This document shows positions 23,241 through 33,384 of a stretch of DNA of 64,000 nucleotides, piece by piece (the stretch's first letter is position 1; each line of letters opens with the position of its first letter). The notes under the pieces are model-generated. The model saw only the letters and a program-made list of their open reading frames with translations, searched no databases and had not been told where the DNA came from. A program made the position numbers and the translations under genes. The DNA comes from Aporrectodea caliginosa. Its lineage: Eukaryota; Annelida; Clitellata; Crassiclitellata; Lumbricidae. The DNA is taken from the NCBI GenBank assembly GCA_020284085.1, contig JACEVL010000007.1, positions 1-64,000 of the forward strand. Direction: 5' to 3'.

Positions 23241-23591
23241 TATCAGCCAACTCAGCAGTCCAGCAGTCCTATCAGGTCAACGATGATCTTGTTCCATCAA
23301 CAGCTGCACATACAGAAATGCCGAAAACATCATTTTCAGACATTCCTAATGCAAAAATAACTTTAGTGATTCGTCATGGAAGTAGGAGAAAAAGGTAACT
23401 GTTTCTCATAGCACAATCTAAACCATGTTAGAAGGGAATAAAAAGAAGATAACTACTTCAAAAGGACCCGGAAAGAACAAGGAAAAGAAAGCAGGAAATA
23501 TTATGGAAAAGAAGACGAGGAAGGTTAATGAAAGAGAAATGAAGAGAAAATGGAAAGAACATAGAAAAGAAAACAGGACAGAAAATAGTCG

Positions 23592-23788
23592 AAAGGAAAA
23601 TTGAGAAAAAGATAACAAGAAAAAGAAAACTATCTGAAATTGAAGAAGATGAAGAAGATGACACAGATCTCTATTGTGCTGTCTTATTTGCAGCTTCTGC
23701 TGAGAGTTGGATTTCGTGCCAGAAATGCAATCTCTGGGCACACAACAGTTGTGCAGGAGCTGATGATGATCAAGATACATTTCTGTGA
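23592..23788 (+). pseudogene. Transposase C-terminal relic: basic/acidic linker plus PHD-like finger
   Basis: An open stretch with KKITRKRKL (basic), EIEEDEEDD (acidic) and LYC..ESWISCQKCNLWAHNSCAG. The CxxC..WxHxxC order matches the small PHD-like finger at the end of some Tigger-type transposases. The first Cys pair is incomplete (only one Cys in LYCAVLF), and the frame stops at 23788 just after DTFL. Confidence 0.7.
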
Positions 23789-24453
23789 GATTCGCAATGA
23801 CAGTGATTAGGTACACGGCCTACTGATTGTAATGAGTTTTTATGTTTATCTTTTGCTATGGCTTGGCTTTCGTATTTGCAATTTAATTGTGAAATTTACA
23901 TTTCTAAAGTGAACTTGTCCTTTTGGAATAATTTCCTCTCCATAGTAATTCTAGTAAGGTATAAACGAGGCAAAAATGTTTGTTATATGCCTAAACTGTT
24001 ACCTTGCTGTGCAAAATTAAATCCCTCTGCTTTTCAAACGATTGATACTAGTAGCCTATATTCCTATAATAATGAGGTTGTTATGGACATATGTGGGGTA
24101 AAATGGACATACTGTGTCCGTATTGCCCCACACCCTGGGGTTATATGGACACTTTGTAAAATATTTCTTTATGTTCTCAACCAATAACATTTTATAATAT
24201 CACAAAATGCAGTTGTCCCATTAAAAGGTATAGCAATTCTGCATCACATTATACAATAATATCTTTTTTATATGTGTAAGGACTGCTCAAATGATGAAAA
24301 ATTCTTAAGGTGTCCATATATCCCCGGACCACCCTATACAGTTAACCTTTGACCCTTGAAGAGAAACTTTTTAACGAAATGTGAATTGCAACAAACAGTC
24401 GTAAAAGCGGTCATCATATTAATATTGAATAGCGAGCATATTATGAATACTGA

Positions 24454-24621
24454 CATGGGCGTATTTGCGGGGGTGGTTTTACGGGTCCCAGTCTAACACC
24501 CCCAATGAATGCATTGCTGCTATTAAAAACCAAAAATAAGAAAAAATGCTATCATTTCCAATGGAAATCATTGTGCAAACTTTAAACCCTCTCGCGCAAT
24601 CTTTTCATGGCTACGCCCCTG
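24454..24621. mobile_element. hAT-like MITE, 168 bp, perfect 8-bp TSD
   Basis: Flanked by AATACTGA at 24446-24453 and 24622-24629. The ends CATGGGCGTATTTGCGG and CATGGCTACGCCCCTG are inverted. Same family as 62036-62212. Confidence 0.92.
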
Positions 24622-24629
24622 AATACTGA

Positions 24630-25134
24630 ATATTGTTTGTTTGCGGCGAGAGAAAAACATACACAAAATAGTTCAGTCTAACACCTTATGCACAAAAATA
24701 CATTTATACACTTAAGACCTCCTCATACATTCAAGTTCTGACCTAACTCCTAAGTCTGAATGAAGTGTTTGTCATAGCAGTACTGTTGAAGTGATGTGGT
24801 TAGATATCATTGTGCATAATTATACGCCCTATCGCTGATCATCTTAGGCCTGTCTGAACCTGATGACAAAGTTTCATGAGAGTACTTCTAGCAACATTTA
24901 TATACACGCCCGGAAGTAGCTTTTATATACCGCGTCTTTTAAAAATGATAACGTCGGGCGTGACTGTATCCACGTCGTTCCACGACCATCTATAATTCTA
25001 TATAATTATAATGTCATCGTACGATTTTCTAGTGGATCTTATTGTATGACGTCCAGTAGACCTATAGAGTACCCTGATGTTTATATAGAGCTATTTTAGA
25101 GCATTGTCTTCGTTACTGGATCTAGTAATTAAAG
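24630..25134. other. Anonymous AT-rich DNA
   Basis: No gene or repeat family recognised. Confidence 0.4.
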
Positions 25135-25450
25135 TTGTCCCTCGTTGGACGAGTGTCTCTGTGGTCTGAGGTTCGATTTCCGATCTGACGGTAGTCTTTC
25201 CTCGCACGCCGATCAGTCGCTGGTGCTACCATCATGACGGAGGAGGAACCGTTGGCGGTGGTGGGTACTACCACTTGCGTTCAGGTGACTCAGCAATAAT
25301 TCCCTCTGTCGCTTCTTGTTCGCTGGTTCGACGGGTGTCCCTGGCTCTACCGGTCCCTGTCCCTTCTTCTGTCCTTTTTGTCCCGTCTGCGTGGCTGTCT
25401 TTCGAGCCGTCTCCGCCTTATCTATGGCGGCCCTGGCCTATTAAACCGTA
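25135..25450 (+). mobile_element. Possible tRNA-derived SINE
   Basis: The head holds GTCCCTCGTTGGACGAGTG and a B-box-like GAGGTTCGATTTCC (GGTTCGANTCC consensus) about 45 bp later. A GC-rich body of about 250 bp follows, then an AT-rich (AATAAT) tail region from 25470. No second copy is present in the window to confirm the family. Confidence 0.5.
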
Positions 25451-25459
25451 GACAATTAA

Positions 25460-25720
25460 TTAGCTATCAATAGTAAAAATAATAATAATAGGCCTAATAA
25501 TAATAATGAGGACAATAATTATGATAATAATCTTGGTGATGATGATAATTATAATTAGAAATTATAATAATGAATGTTACAATAATAGACCTGATAATAA
25601 TAACGACAATATATGATAATGATTAGAGATGAGAGAGAGATAATAGATAGAGAATAATAAAATAATAATAATAATTTAAAAAAGAAGATTAAGAGACATA
25701 CATTACAACAGACAGAGACA
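25460..25720. repeat. (AATAAT)n-rich low-complexity DNA
   Basis: Irregular AATAATAAT, GATGATAAT and GAGAGATAATAGATAG patches downstream of the possible SINE. Confidence 0.75.
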
Positions 25721-25854
25721 GACACAGACGTGTAATATTTTATTTAAGATACTATGATGCATGTATGTATATGGTCGATTGTCGACGATTGGTAGATATT
25801 GTAGGTATGTCTATATATAATAATGTATATATGTACATATATAGATATACATGT

Positions 25855-26045
25855 AGAGTATGTAGAGAGAGAGAGAGAGAGAGAGAAGAGAGAGACAGAC
25901 AGACAGTTCTCCATAGTCAGACAGACAGAGAAGCAATCGAAAACAGAAAAATCAGAACAGATAGAGATGAGGGCCTTAATATGTACAGACTGCAGACAGA
26001 CAGAGACAGACAGAGGCAGACGGAGACAGACAGACAGATTATGTG
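25855..26045 (+). repeat. (GA)n and (CAGA)n microsatellite
   Basis: (GA)n at 25863-25893, then CAGACAGA units to 26040. It ends 60 bp from the donor side of the exon at 26105-26320. Confidence 0.93.
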
Positions 26046-26104
26046 AGCTTGCAGTTGTCTTTCAGTTCTGTGTAAGAGAGCCAGATGACAAGCAGTATAC
26101 ATAC

Positions 26105-26320
26105 CCAGACATAGAAGGCGAGTCCAGTTCCAGCTCCAATCGTTTCCACCTTTTCCAGGTCGAGGTCACGCTGTGTGTGGTCACGGTCACGTTCGGAGAG
26201 GATCTTTTTGGCTCTGGCTACGATCTCCTCATGCACGGTTTCCGGTTGGAACTGGGTCAAGCGCCGACTCAGAGAGTTGGGTCCTTGAGGGTTGCACAGG
26301 CGCCGGCAGTACTTCCAGTC
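26105..26320 (-). CDS. Exon of module-repeat gene: dynein-stalk-like DWK segment (exon type 3)
   Basis: A 216-bp exon (72 codons, phase 0 to 0) with acceptor TTCAACTGTAG before base 26320 and donor GTATGT after 26105. It follows exon type 2 (27944-28245) in frame. It begins DWKYCRRLCNPQGPNSLSRR, continues LTQFQPETVHEEIVARAKKI, carries a charged helix (DRDHTQRDLDLEKVE), and ends GAGTGLAFYVW. In dynein heavy chains, a W-x-x-[A/C]-[KR] helix, a short L..L..(F/Y)..[DE]..[IV] stretch and a G..xxxW turn follow the PP/LLLGE motif in the same order. The resemblance is by eye. The next visible exon (4927-5094) requires phase 1, so at least one exon in the 21 kb between them is missing from this annotation. 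Confidence 0.78.
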
Positions 26321-26467
26321 CTACAGTTGAAGACAGATTTGAAGACAGATTCAGGTACAAGAATTGGAATCTATGTATGTACTCTATGTCAGTTCAATTC
26401 TATGGGCAATAACACTAAGTTGAAACTATGCAATATGGTAATTTTCAGCAGTAGAACCGTCTCGAAC

Positions 26468-26573
26468 GACAGACATAGACAGGCAGACATACCGAAAGAT
26501 TGACAGACAGACAGATAGACATGCTGAAAGATAAACAGACAGACAGACATACATACCGAAAAACAGACAGACA
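26468..26573 (+). repeat. (ACAG)n/(ACAT)n microsatellite
   Basis: Imperfect ACAGACAG and ACATACCGAAA units in the intron between exon types 2 and 3. Confidence 0.85.
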
Positions 26574-27163
26574 ATGTTTCAGAATTCGTTCAATGCACTG
26601 AGCTACAACAGATTTTTAGTTCTTTATGACGCCAATTCCGCCTACAGTCCATACTGGCACTTAGAGCCTATACTGACAGTTAGGCCCATAGCTTACTGAC
26701 GCACGCGTACTGCAAAAATATTGGAGAGGATCCGACCACTTGTGTCAACTCAAGCCAAGCATTGGGTGGAAAATGTTCTCATCGTTCCATGATTTCATTT
26801 AAAGCAGTCTCACAAAGCTAAAGGTCGTGGCTTGACCCCACTGTCTCTGGCCACAGGAAGCATCCAGCCTGCAGCACGTGGCCCTGTCACGTACTCGATG
26901 CCCCTTATAGTTCGTGACGAATGTGAATGACCATTGTGAAAGGGCTCCCCTAATTCAATTTCGAATGGCTGACCATCAGCAATTAAATCAGATATATAGA
27001 CGTCGAGGCTGTCCAGAAATTAAATCAGAGCGGCGAAAGAGACTTAAAATAAATAGGTCGACATCAAGATACGAAAGGTGCAAATGAATTTCGATTTCCA
27101 GGTTCACAGAAGTCAGTTGGTGCTTCTGAGTTGAAACGTTTACACCATAAATAATTTCAGGTC
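26574..27163. other. Intron sequence, nothing recognised
   Basis: Part of the intron between exons 27944-28245 and 26105-26320 of the minus-strand gene. Confidence 0.5.
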
Positions 27164-27164
27164 A

Positions 27165-27165
<1 letters not shown>

Positions 27166-27213
<48 letters not shown>

Positions 27214-27234
27214 CTCTATCTATCTATCTCTATG
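27166..27234. repeat. (CTAT)n microsatellite, retroposon tail
   Basis: Seventeen or so CTAT units. It is the downstream end of the minus-strand LINE at 27235-27545, hence probably its expanded 3' tail. Confidence 0.93.
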
Positions 27235-27545
27235 ATATTTATATAGCGCCCCTTCAAGGTTACTACTCAGAAGCGCTCCCGACCCAGGCCCGGTCAAAAA
27301 GGAAGGTCTTAAGTAATTTATCAAAAGAAGAAGAGAAGTCTCGTGGAAGAGAACGCAGGTCAGAGGGGAGACCATTCCAAAGAGAAGGACCCACTATCGA
27401 GAATGCCCGACGTTGTCTGGTGGCAGAGCGAGCATGCAGGTACCATAAAGTCACCTCTAGAAGCCGAGCGCAGAGATCGGCGACCAGAGCAGACCGAAGT
27501 CAATGTGAAGAGGTCTGTATCAAGATATTCGACATAGCGCATTTT
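27235..27545 (-). pseudogene. 5'-truncated L2-like LINE, RT C-terminal end
   Basis: Minus strand. The upstream part reads SGRRSLRSASRGDFMVP, then a one-base shift, then RRAFSIVGPSLWNGLPSDLR and LLKTFLFDRAWVGSASE before a stop. The 3' signature CTTGAAGGGGCGCTATATAA is at 27237-27258. It lies in an intron of the module-repeat gene, in the same orientation as the gene. Confidence 0.9.
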
Positions 27546-27689
27546 TGGCACCGCAATAGGCCTAAGTATAATTATATAGCGACTTGGAACCAGTGCATAT
27601 TTTAACGGATTTGGACTACTGGGACAAAGTCTGCTAGTCAACTTTCAATATTGGAAACTAACATTGAAAGTAAAGTATTACCTGGGACA

Positions 27690-27923
27690 AATCATCAAAA
27701 CTACTGGGACAAATCCTACAACTACTGGGGCAAATACTAAAACTACTGGGACAAATACTAAAACTACTGGGGCAAATACTAAAACTACTGGGACAAATAC
27801 TAAAACTACTGGGACAAATACTAAAACTACTGGGACAAATACTAAAACTACTGGGGCAAATACTAAAACTACTGGGGCAAATACTAAAACTACTGGGGCA
27901 AATACTAAAACTACTGGGACAAA
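27690..27923 (+). repeat. 21-bp minisatellite (AATACTAAAACTACTGGGACA)
   Basis: Eleven tandem copies alternating GGGACA and GGGGCA. The 21-bp unit keeps one forward frame open (TNTKTTG). The array ends only about 20 bp from the splice donor of the exon at 27944-28245, so in the transcript it forms the start of the following intron. Confidence 0.97.
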
Positions 27924-27943
27924 TGTTAGGTGGCCTTACGTAC

Positions 27944-28245
27944 GTCCGTCAAGTCTTCGTTTTCCCCAAGGAGCAGCAGGGCCGCCTGGACGATCCGGTG
28001 CAGCAGCTGTGGCGGCTTGTGATACCGTCGCATCTCCGACAGGGCCTTCCCGTCCAGCTCCAGGGCCTGCGTCTTCCGCCGGTGCTGCTGCTGAAGACGC
28101 TGCTGTTCGCTGAGAAGGGCCAGAAGGATGCGGGCCTTGTTCATCTCAACGAAGAGACCGTCGCAAACGTCAACGTTCTCATGGATCTTCTCCAGACATC
28201 CTTCGATTGCCTCACGGTCTCGCCTCTCGCAGGCAATCTGAAGCT
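27944..28245 (-). CDS. Exon of module-repeat gene: dynein-stalk-like helical segment (copy 1 of exon type 2)
   Basis: A 302-bp exon with acceptor TTTTGCAG before base 28245 and donor GTACGT after 27944, phase 1 to 0, 100 codons. It begins LQIACERRDREAIEGCLEKI, a helix-turn-helix repeat continuing the pattern of exon type 1. A Gln/Arg-rich coiled-coil-like stretch follows (residues 45-60, EQQRLQQQHRRK). The core at residues 71-100 contains MRRYHKPPQLLHRIVQAALL and LLGENEDLTD. It joins in frame to the exon at 28795-28962 (G plus AG makes Glu) and to 26105-26320. The exon at 3990-4291 has identical length and phases. Domain resemblance: dynein heavy chain microtubule-binding stalk, by eye only. 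Confidence 0.82.
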
Positions 28246-28369
28246 CTGCAAAATCAAACGCACGAGCGTATATAATATTTTCGTTTATTGAAACAATCAG
28301 TTGAAAAACCGCAACCGGTTACAGTGTACAGTTATGCAATTGAAACATTAGAACACAAATACATTAAAT
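28246..28369. other. Short intron portion with retroposon-like block
   Basis: ACAGTGTACAGTTATGCAAT followed by TGAAACATTAGAAC resembles GCTGTACATTTACATGTTAT..GCAATTGAAACAATC at 56149-56180, so it may be part of the same retroposon family. Confidence 0.45.
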
Positions 28370-28425
28370 ACACTACATACATACATACATACATACATAC
28401 AACATATCATATGTTACATTTATAC

Positions 28426-28470
<45 letters not shown>

Positions 28471-28634
28471 CATATATACATACATACATACATACATACA
28501 TACATACATACATACATACATACATACATACATACATACATACATACATACATACATACATACATACATACATACATACATACATACATGCATACATACA
28601 TACACATACATACATACATACATACATACATTCA
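28370..28634. repeat. (CATA)n microsatellite
   Basis: (ACAT)n in three blocks to 28634. Thr-Tyr-Ile-His or Met-Tyr-Val-Cys frames are artefacts. It lies at the 3' side of the minus-strand retroposon at 28636-28752. Confidence 0.97.
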
Positions 28635-28635
28635 T

Positions 28636-28752
28636 AACCATACATATTGGTCCAAATATTAGCAAAGTAACATCTCGCTGTACTAAGAACAAAGTTCTAT
28701 TGGTCACAAAAGGGAACCCAGAAGGGACCAGAGTTCCGCTGGTTAGGGCCAC
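28636..28752 (-). mobile_element. SINE-like retroposon fragment
   Basis: Shares AAGGGAACCCAGAAGGGACC and TTCCGCTGGTTAGGGCCACC with 12330-12372 in the same orientation. Its minus-strand 3' side leads into the (ATGT)n tract, consistent with a tail. It lies in the intron between exons 28795-28962 and 27944-28245. Confidence 0.65.
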
Positions 28753-28794
28753 CCATATACATACATACATACATACATGCAATGTAATTCGTAC

Positions 28795-28962
28795 CTTTCT
28801 TGGCAACGAGTGTTGGTAGACGTGTATTCCTGGCATCTTCGACCTTCGGTTCCTCAGCCAGTCCCAGCTTTTCGCAGTTCTCAACAGCTGCCTCAACCGT
28901 TGTCGGGTCGTTCGTGAGTAGTGCCTCTCGCAGACTGCCCAGTGCCATGGTCCTGGACAACT
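28795..28962 (-). CDS. Exon of module-repeat gene: helical repeat (copy 1 of exon type 1)
   Basis: A 168-bp exon with acceptor TCATTTATAG before base 28962 and donor GTACGA after 28795, phase 1 to 1. It has 55 full codons, beginning LSRTMALGSLREALLTNDPT and ending LPTLVAKK. An ATG at 28960 reading outward could be mistaken for a start, but alignment with the exon at 4927-5094 (same length, same phase, 19 of 55 residues identical) shows this is an internal exon. Upstream exons must lie above 28962 and were not identified. Confidence 0.8.
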
Positions 28963-28987
28963 CTATAAATGACCCACAGAAAGTGCT

Positions 28988-29300
<313 letters not shown>

Positions 29301-29330
<30 letters not shown>

Positions 29331-29494
29331 ATTCATCCTGATCTTCATCTTCATCTTCATCATCACCAATTCCGTACCATTGCCAAGTAAACCTAACGAT
29401 AGCTGTATACTACAGGCCGTATACTTACTTTTGTCGTATCTTAGGAAGTCGTCATTTTGATTCATCATCTTTTCTTCAGCCGTTTAAATTGGAT
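29301..29494. repeat. Second copy of the 194-bp tandem duplication
   Basis: Identical by eye to 29107-29300, with a shorter (CAT)n run. It is either a very recent duplication or an assembly artefact. Confidence 0.93.
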
Positions 29495-29849
29495 CCAAAA
29501 CACAATTCTCGGCTACACCACGACGCTCTTCTTAATGCTTCGGGCTGTGTATTTTAAAAGCTCAAGTGTCTATACTATTGACCTTAACAGACTTTTCGAA
29601 TTGGACGTAAAGACAAGCTATGCCGATAAACCTCTTGCTGTCTGTTCGAGATTTTAGTATCGCATATGAATGGTCTCTTGACTGGCCTTTGCTGAAATAT
29701 ACGTAGCGTTTCAAAAACATGTTGATATGCCCCAGCGTTTAGAGTCTTTAGACAATTCGTTCTGAGAAAGTAATGGTGATAATGGTAGATTAGTCTCTCT
29801 AATAAACAGTTTCGAAATTTCGATTAAATGATGATGATTGCATTGTGTT
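29495..29849. other. Anonymous DNA
   Basis: No gene or repeat recognised. Confidence 0.4.
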
Positions 29850-29903
29850 GTATCTGGGCATTTGCAAAGCGCCTCTAGCAGTAATGACTATACAGAGGGG
29901 CAC

Positions 29904-29970
<67 letters not shown>

Positions 29971-29981
29971 GTGATGGTGAT
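29850..29981 (+). mobile_element. Retroposon 3'-end relic with (GAT)n tail
   Basis: GGCATTTGCAAAGCGCCTCT followed by AGCAGTAATGAC and (GAT)n at 29904-29981. AAAGCGCCTCTAGTGAC also occurs at 52792-52809. Confidence 0.55.
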
Positions 29982-30059
29982 AATAAAGAGGAGGAGGAGA
30001 AATAAGATCTGATGATAACCATCATGATATTATAATTATTTCGATAAAATGCAAAATGG

Positions 30060-30250
30060 TAATCATGATATCCTCATCATCATCATCAGCAGCAGCAACA
30101 ACATTATCATCATTATCATCATCTCTTTGTCGTTGCTTTTACCTTTCGTCTTATCGTCATCATCGTGCACCATTAGCATCGTCGTCAACACCATCATTAT
30201 GATGACGATAATCATGCATAAGCAGTCATTTCAGCTGAGCCTCGATCTCA
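30060..30250. repeat. Degenerate (CAT)n/(CAG) low-complexity DNA
   Basis: Interrupted ATCATC, AGCAGC and GTCGTC units. Confidence 0.7.
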
Positions 30251-30349
30251 TAATCAACCTCAAAGGAGTACGACCCGCGAGCGAAGTACCAGACCCGTAA
30301 TGTCTTTATTAATAAGTAAACAGAGCGAACGGCGCTCGCTATCAGAAAT

Positions 30350-30576
30350 GACCAATGTCCTCCTCCCTACCATACTCCGCCGCTCTCTCCCACTCCTCCC
30401 AACCTCCTAGTCTTCTTCATCCATCGTACTCCTCCTTCTTCTCTTTTCTCTTTCTCCTACTGCTTATTTTTCTTCCTCCTCAACTCATTATTCTCCTCTC
30501 TCTTCCTTGCCCTTCTCACCTCTTCTTCTTTCTCTTCCTGATCCTCGCCTCTTCCTTTTCTTCTCCCTCCTCCGCA

Positions 30577-30610
<34 letters not shown>

Positions 30611-31448
30611 TTCTTCTTCTTCTTCTTCTTCTTCTTCTTCTTCTTCTTCTTCTTCCTCTTCCTCTTCCTCTTCCTCTTCCTCTTCCTCTTCCTCTTCCTT
30701 CCTCTTCCTCTTCCTCTTCCTCTTCCTCTTCCTCTTCTCTTCCTCTTCCTCTTCCTCTTCCTCTTCCTCTTCCTCTTCCTCTTCCTCTTCCTCTTCCTCT
30801 TCCTCTTCCTCTTCCTCTTCCTCTTCCTCTTCCTCTTCCTCTTCCTCTTCCTCTTCCTCTTCCTCTTCCTCTTCCTCTTCCTCTTCCTCTTCCTCTTCCT
30901 CTTCCTCTTCCTCTTCCTCTTCCTCTTCCTCTTCCTCTTCCTCTTCCTCTTCCTCTTCCTCTTCCTCTTCCTCTTCCTCTTCCTCTTCCTCTTCCTCTTC
31001 CTCTTCCTCTTCCTCTTCTTCTTCTTCTTCTTCTTCTTCTTCTTCTTCTTCTTCTTCTTCTTCTTCTTCTTCTTCTTCTTCTTCTTCTTCTTCTTCTTCT
31101 TCTTCTTCTTCTTCTTCTTCTTCTTCTTCTTCTTCTTCTTCTTCTTCTTCTTCTTCTTCTTCTTCTTCTTCTTCTTCTCCTCCCTCTCCTCCTCCTCCTT
31201 CTTCTTCGTCGTCTTCTTCTTCTCCTCCTCCTCCTTCTTCTTCGTCGTCTTCTTCTTCTTCTCCTCCTCCTCCTTCTCCTCCTTATCTTCCTCCTCCTCC
31301 TCCCTCCTTCTTCTTCTTCTTCTTCTTCTTCGTCGTCTTCTTCTTCTTCTTCCTCCTCCTCCTTCTCCTGCTCCTCCTTCTCCTCCTCCTCCTCCTCCTG
31401 CTCCTCCTCCTCCTCCTCCTCCTCCCTTTCTCCTCCTCCTCCTCCTCC
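30350..31448. repeat. 1.1-kb polypyrimidine tract: (CTT)n, (CTTCCT)n, (CTT)n, (CTC)n
   Basis: A continuous strand-asymmetric C/T tract with (CTT)n at 30585-30650, (CTTCCT)n at 30651-31015, (CTT)n at 31016-31175 and (CTC/CTT) mixtures to 31448. Frames of Leu, Ser, Pro, Lys or Glu repeats are artefacts. Such mirror-repeat purine/pyrimidine tracts can form intramolecular triplexes (H-DNA), as known from other sequences of this type. Confidence 0.98.
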
Positions 31449-31459
31449 GGCTAGACGAC

Positions 31460-31955
31460 GGGCTCCTATTACAGCTCTGTTTCGTAAGAAAAGGCGCTAC
31501 ATCAATGCCGATTAAATTATTCGCCTTAACGCATTCACCGCTGATAGTATTAACGTAACTCTTTATCGATTGAAATTGACGCCTTTTAATTTGAGACACG
31601 GTGTACTTCGGTAATTAATTGGCTTCACTCGTCCGCTCATTAACCACTTGTAAGACTACGTTGGGGACTTACACAGCCTATAGGCCTACAATTATTGTAG
31701 GCCCGCTATTTAGCGGCTGGACTCCGCGAAGCCTTCGTTGCTGCAATGAACTCCACTCTGATACTCAGAACTTCTGAAACAGGCTGTATAAATTAATTGC
31801 ATATCGATCTGTAAGCACATGCAGTTCGGCGCCATTGAACATATTAAGAGGCATGCATGCACTTCCTTGTTTGTGACATCTAACATGATAGCAGAAGCGA
31901 ACCTTATCCAGAGGCGAAAATCTGTACATCACTTTTGGGGGACAGATTTTTTCGG
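31460..31955. other. Anonymous DNA
   Basis: It holds a retroposon-like end at 31487-31515 (AAGGCGCTACATCAATGCCG) just after the polypyrimidine tract, and TATAGGCCTACAATTATTGT. No gene recognised. Confidence 0.4.
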
Positions 31956-31963
31956 GAGGGGTG

Positions 31964-32960
31964 CAGGCTTGGACTGGCCCGCCGGGACACCGGGAGATTC
32001 CCGGTGGGCCGGAGGGTCGGCGGAACGGTGGGCTGGCGCCCAGAATAGAAAAATATTTTAAAATATTATGATATTTTGTTCTTTTTTTAATTCTAGTTTA
32101 ATGATAATGTCCAGTACAGAGCGAAATCTCCTGGATTCAGAATCAGCATTCTTTGACAAGCATTGAATTTATTTTGGCAGAGTAATTTTTTTGAAAGTGA
32201 TGAGCACACAACTCCGTTATCTCAATAACGTTATCTGCAAACAAACGGCATGAACATCATACGAGCCTATAAGATGGTTACCATGTTCTCCTTGCGTTCA
32301 GTCAGCATAATTATGTTCTGGCTTATTGAAATTTGCTTTGGCTTACAAATTCGTGATTAGGCCTATATTATCCTCATCATAAGTTGCCTGTGAGAGGTCG
32401 TTTCCGAAATTGAAATATATTTTGAACAGATTAAGAAATTTGCTAAGTCAGTCAAGTTTTGAGTTTTTCATGCTCATTGTTTGTGAAAGGACCTTCTCAT
32501 AATTAATGATGATGACATTGTTAACGTTTTGACATCAACTGGTGATACGATGAAAAACTGCTAGGCCTATAGGTCCCACTAGTGCTTGTGAGCAGTTGTG
32601 TCTACGAATTCTATCGTGATCTGAGTTTCTGAAATAAACTAAACTGTGCTCAGTGCACTACATAATTCAGCAGATGGATCGAAACATAATTACGAATTTA
32701 CAACAAATCAAAACTTAAAACGCATGTATTTAGTTGTTGATCTTTTAATACTCATTTAACAGTATTTATGCCATTTGGCTCATTAACAACTAAAAATGTC
32801 CTCACTTTATGCTAAATGTTACAAAAGCATTGGCGGGTGGGGCACCACTCAGACCCCTTATCGGATTACCCTGACAGGTCTCGCGCCCTTCAGCGTTCGA
32901 TAATGTGGGCAGCCCATGACCAAATTTCCCGGGCCGCTTTTGCAAGCCAGTCCAACCCTG
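31964..32960. mobile_element. hAT-like element, 997 bp, perfect 8-bp TSD
   Basis: Flanked by GAGGGGTG at 31956-31963 and 32961-32968. The ends CAGGCTTGGACTGGCCCG and GCAAGCCAGTCCAACCCTG are inverted, and subterminal blocks GGTGGGCC and GGGCAGCCCATG are partly inverted. The AT-rich interior has no transposase frame. It is the longest of the hAT-like elements in the window. Confidence 0.9.
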
Positions 32961-32969
32961 GAGGGGTGG

Positions 32970-33384
32970 GGCGGATTTTTGCATTTTTTTGCGGGGGGGA
33001 GGGGTCGCAGTCAAAACTTGGGTCCTCCTTTGTCCCCACACCGTGATTTTTATGCCACTGACTTCATCTCATATGTAGGCCTGCGCTTGTAGTTTTATGG
33101 AGATAATTTATTTAATTAGGCCCATGCTTTTGCTTGAAGGTAGCCTACAACGACACGAGCGCACACAAGCATGTAGCCTATACGCCATTGATGGTCGACT
33201 CTTGTATGCAAGAGGCGTAGGCCTACATTTTTCTTAAGAAGGGCCTATAGGCCTATAATTATGCTGTTACGCCAAGATGCTTCTAACTTTAGGGCCCATT
33301 TTAGGCCTATTCAATCACACAGTCTGCCTTTCATGGCCTAATTTCATCCAATCATGTGTTCGTTTGATATTATAATTGTTTCCG
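32970..33384. other. Anonymous DNA rich in TAGGCC
   Basis: Several AGGCCTAC and TATAGGCCTATA palindromes at 33075-33310. No gene recognised. Confidence 0.4.

Larger units (their letters stand above)
22459..24334 (+). mobile_element. Pogo/Tigger-like DNA transposon, internally deleted, TA target
   Basis: The left end (TA)GGGTCGCCCGGGGTAATATGG and right end CCATATATCCCCGGACCACCC(TA) are imperfect inverted repeats of about 27 bp flanked by TA. The motif TATGGWCAC or ATGGACA recurs near both ends (22475, 22493, 22835, 22856, 22868, 24083, 24100, 24131), suggesting subterminal binding sites. Inside lie a pipsqueak-type helix-turn-helix frame (23013-23240) and the relic of a C-terminal zinc finger (23592-23788), with no DDE catalytic core between them. 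Those two domains at the edges of a transposase are typical of some animal pogo/Tigger relatives. The element could only move in trans. Confidence 0.85.

Noticed and set aside
27690..27923. CRISPR array
   Set aside because: Units are contiguous 21-bp repeats without unique spacers, and the genome is eukaryotic.
27664..28113. 149-codon plus-strand frame with TNTKTTG repeats
   Set aside because: The first part is the 21-bp minisatellite and the second part is the antisense of the exon at 27944-28245.
28697..28960. ATG at 28960 as a translation start
   Set aside because: The homologous exon at 4927-5094 aligns upstream of this ATG and an acceptor lies at 28963, so the exon is internal.
30355..31599. 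Poly-Ser, Leu-Pro and Lys-Arg frames of 315-386 codons
   Set aside because: Polypyrimidine microsatellite read on both strands.
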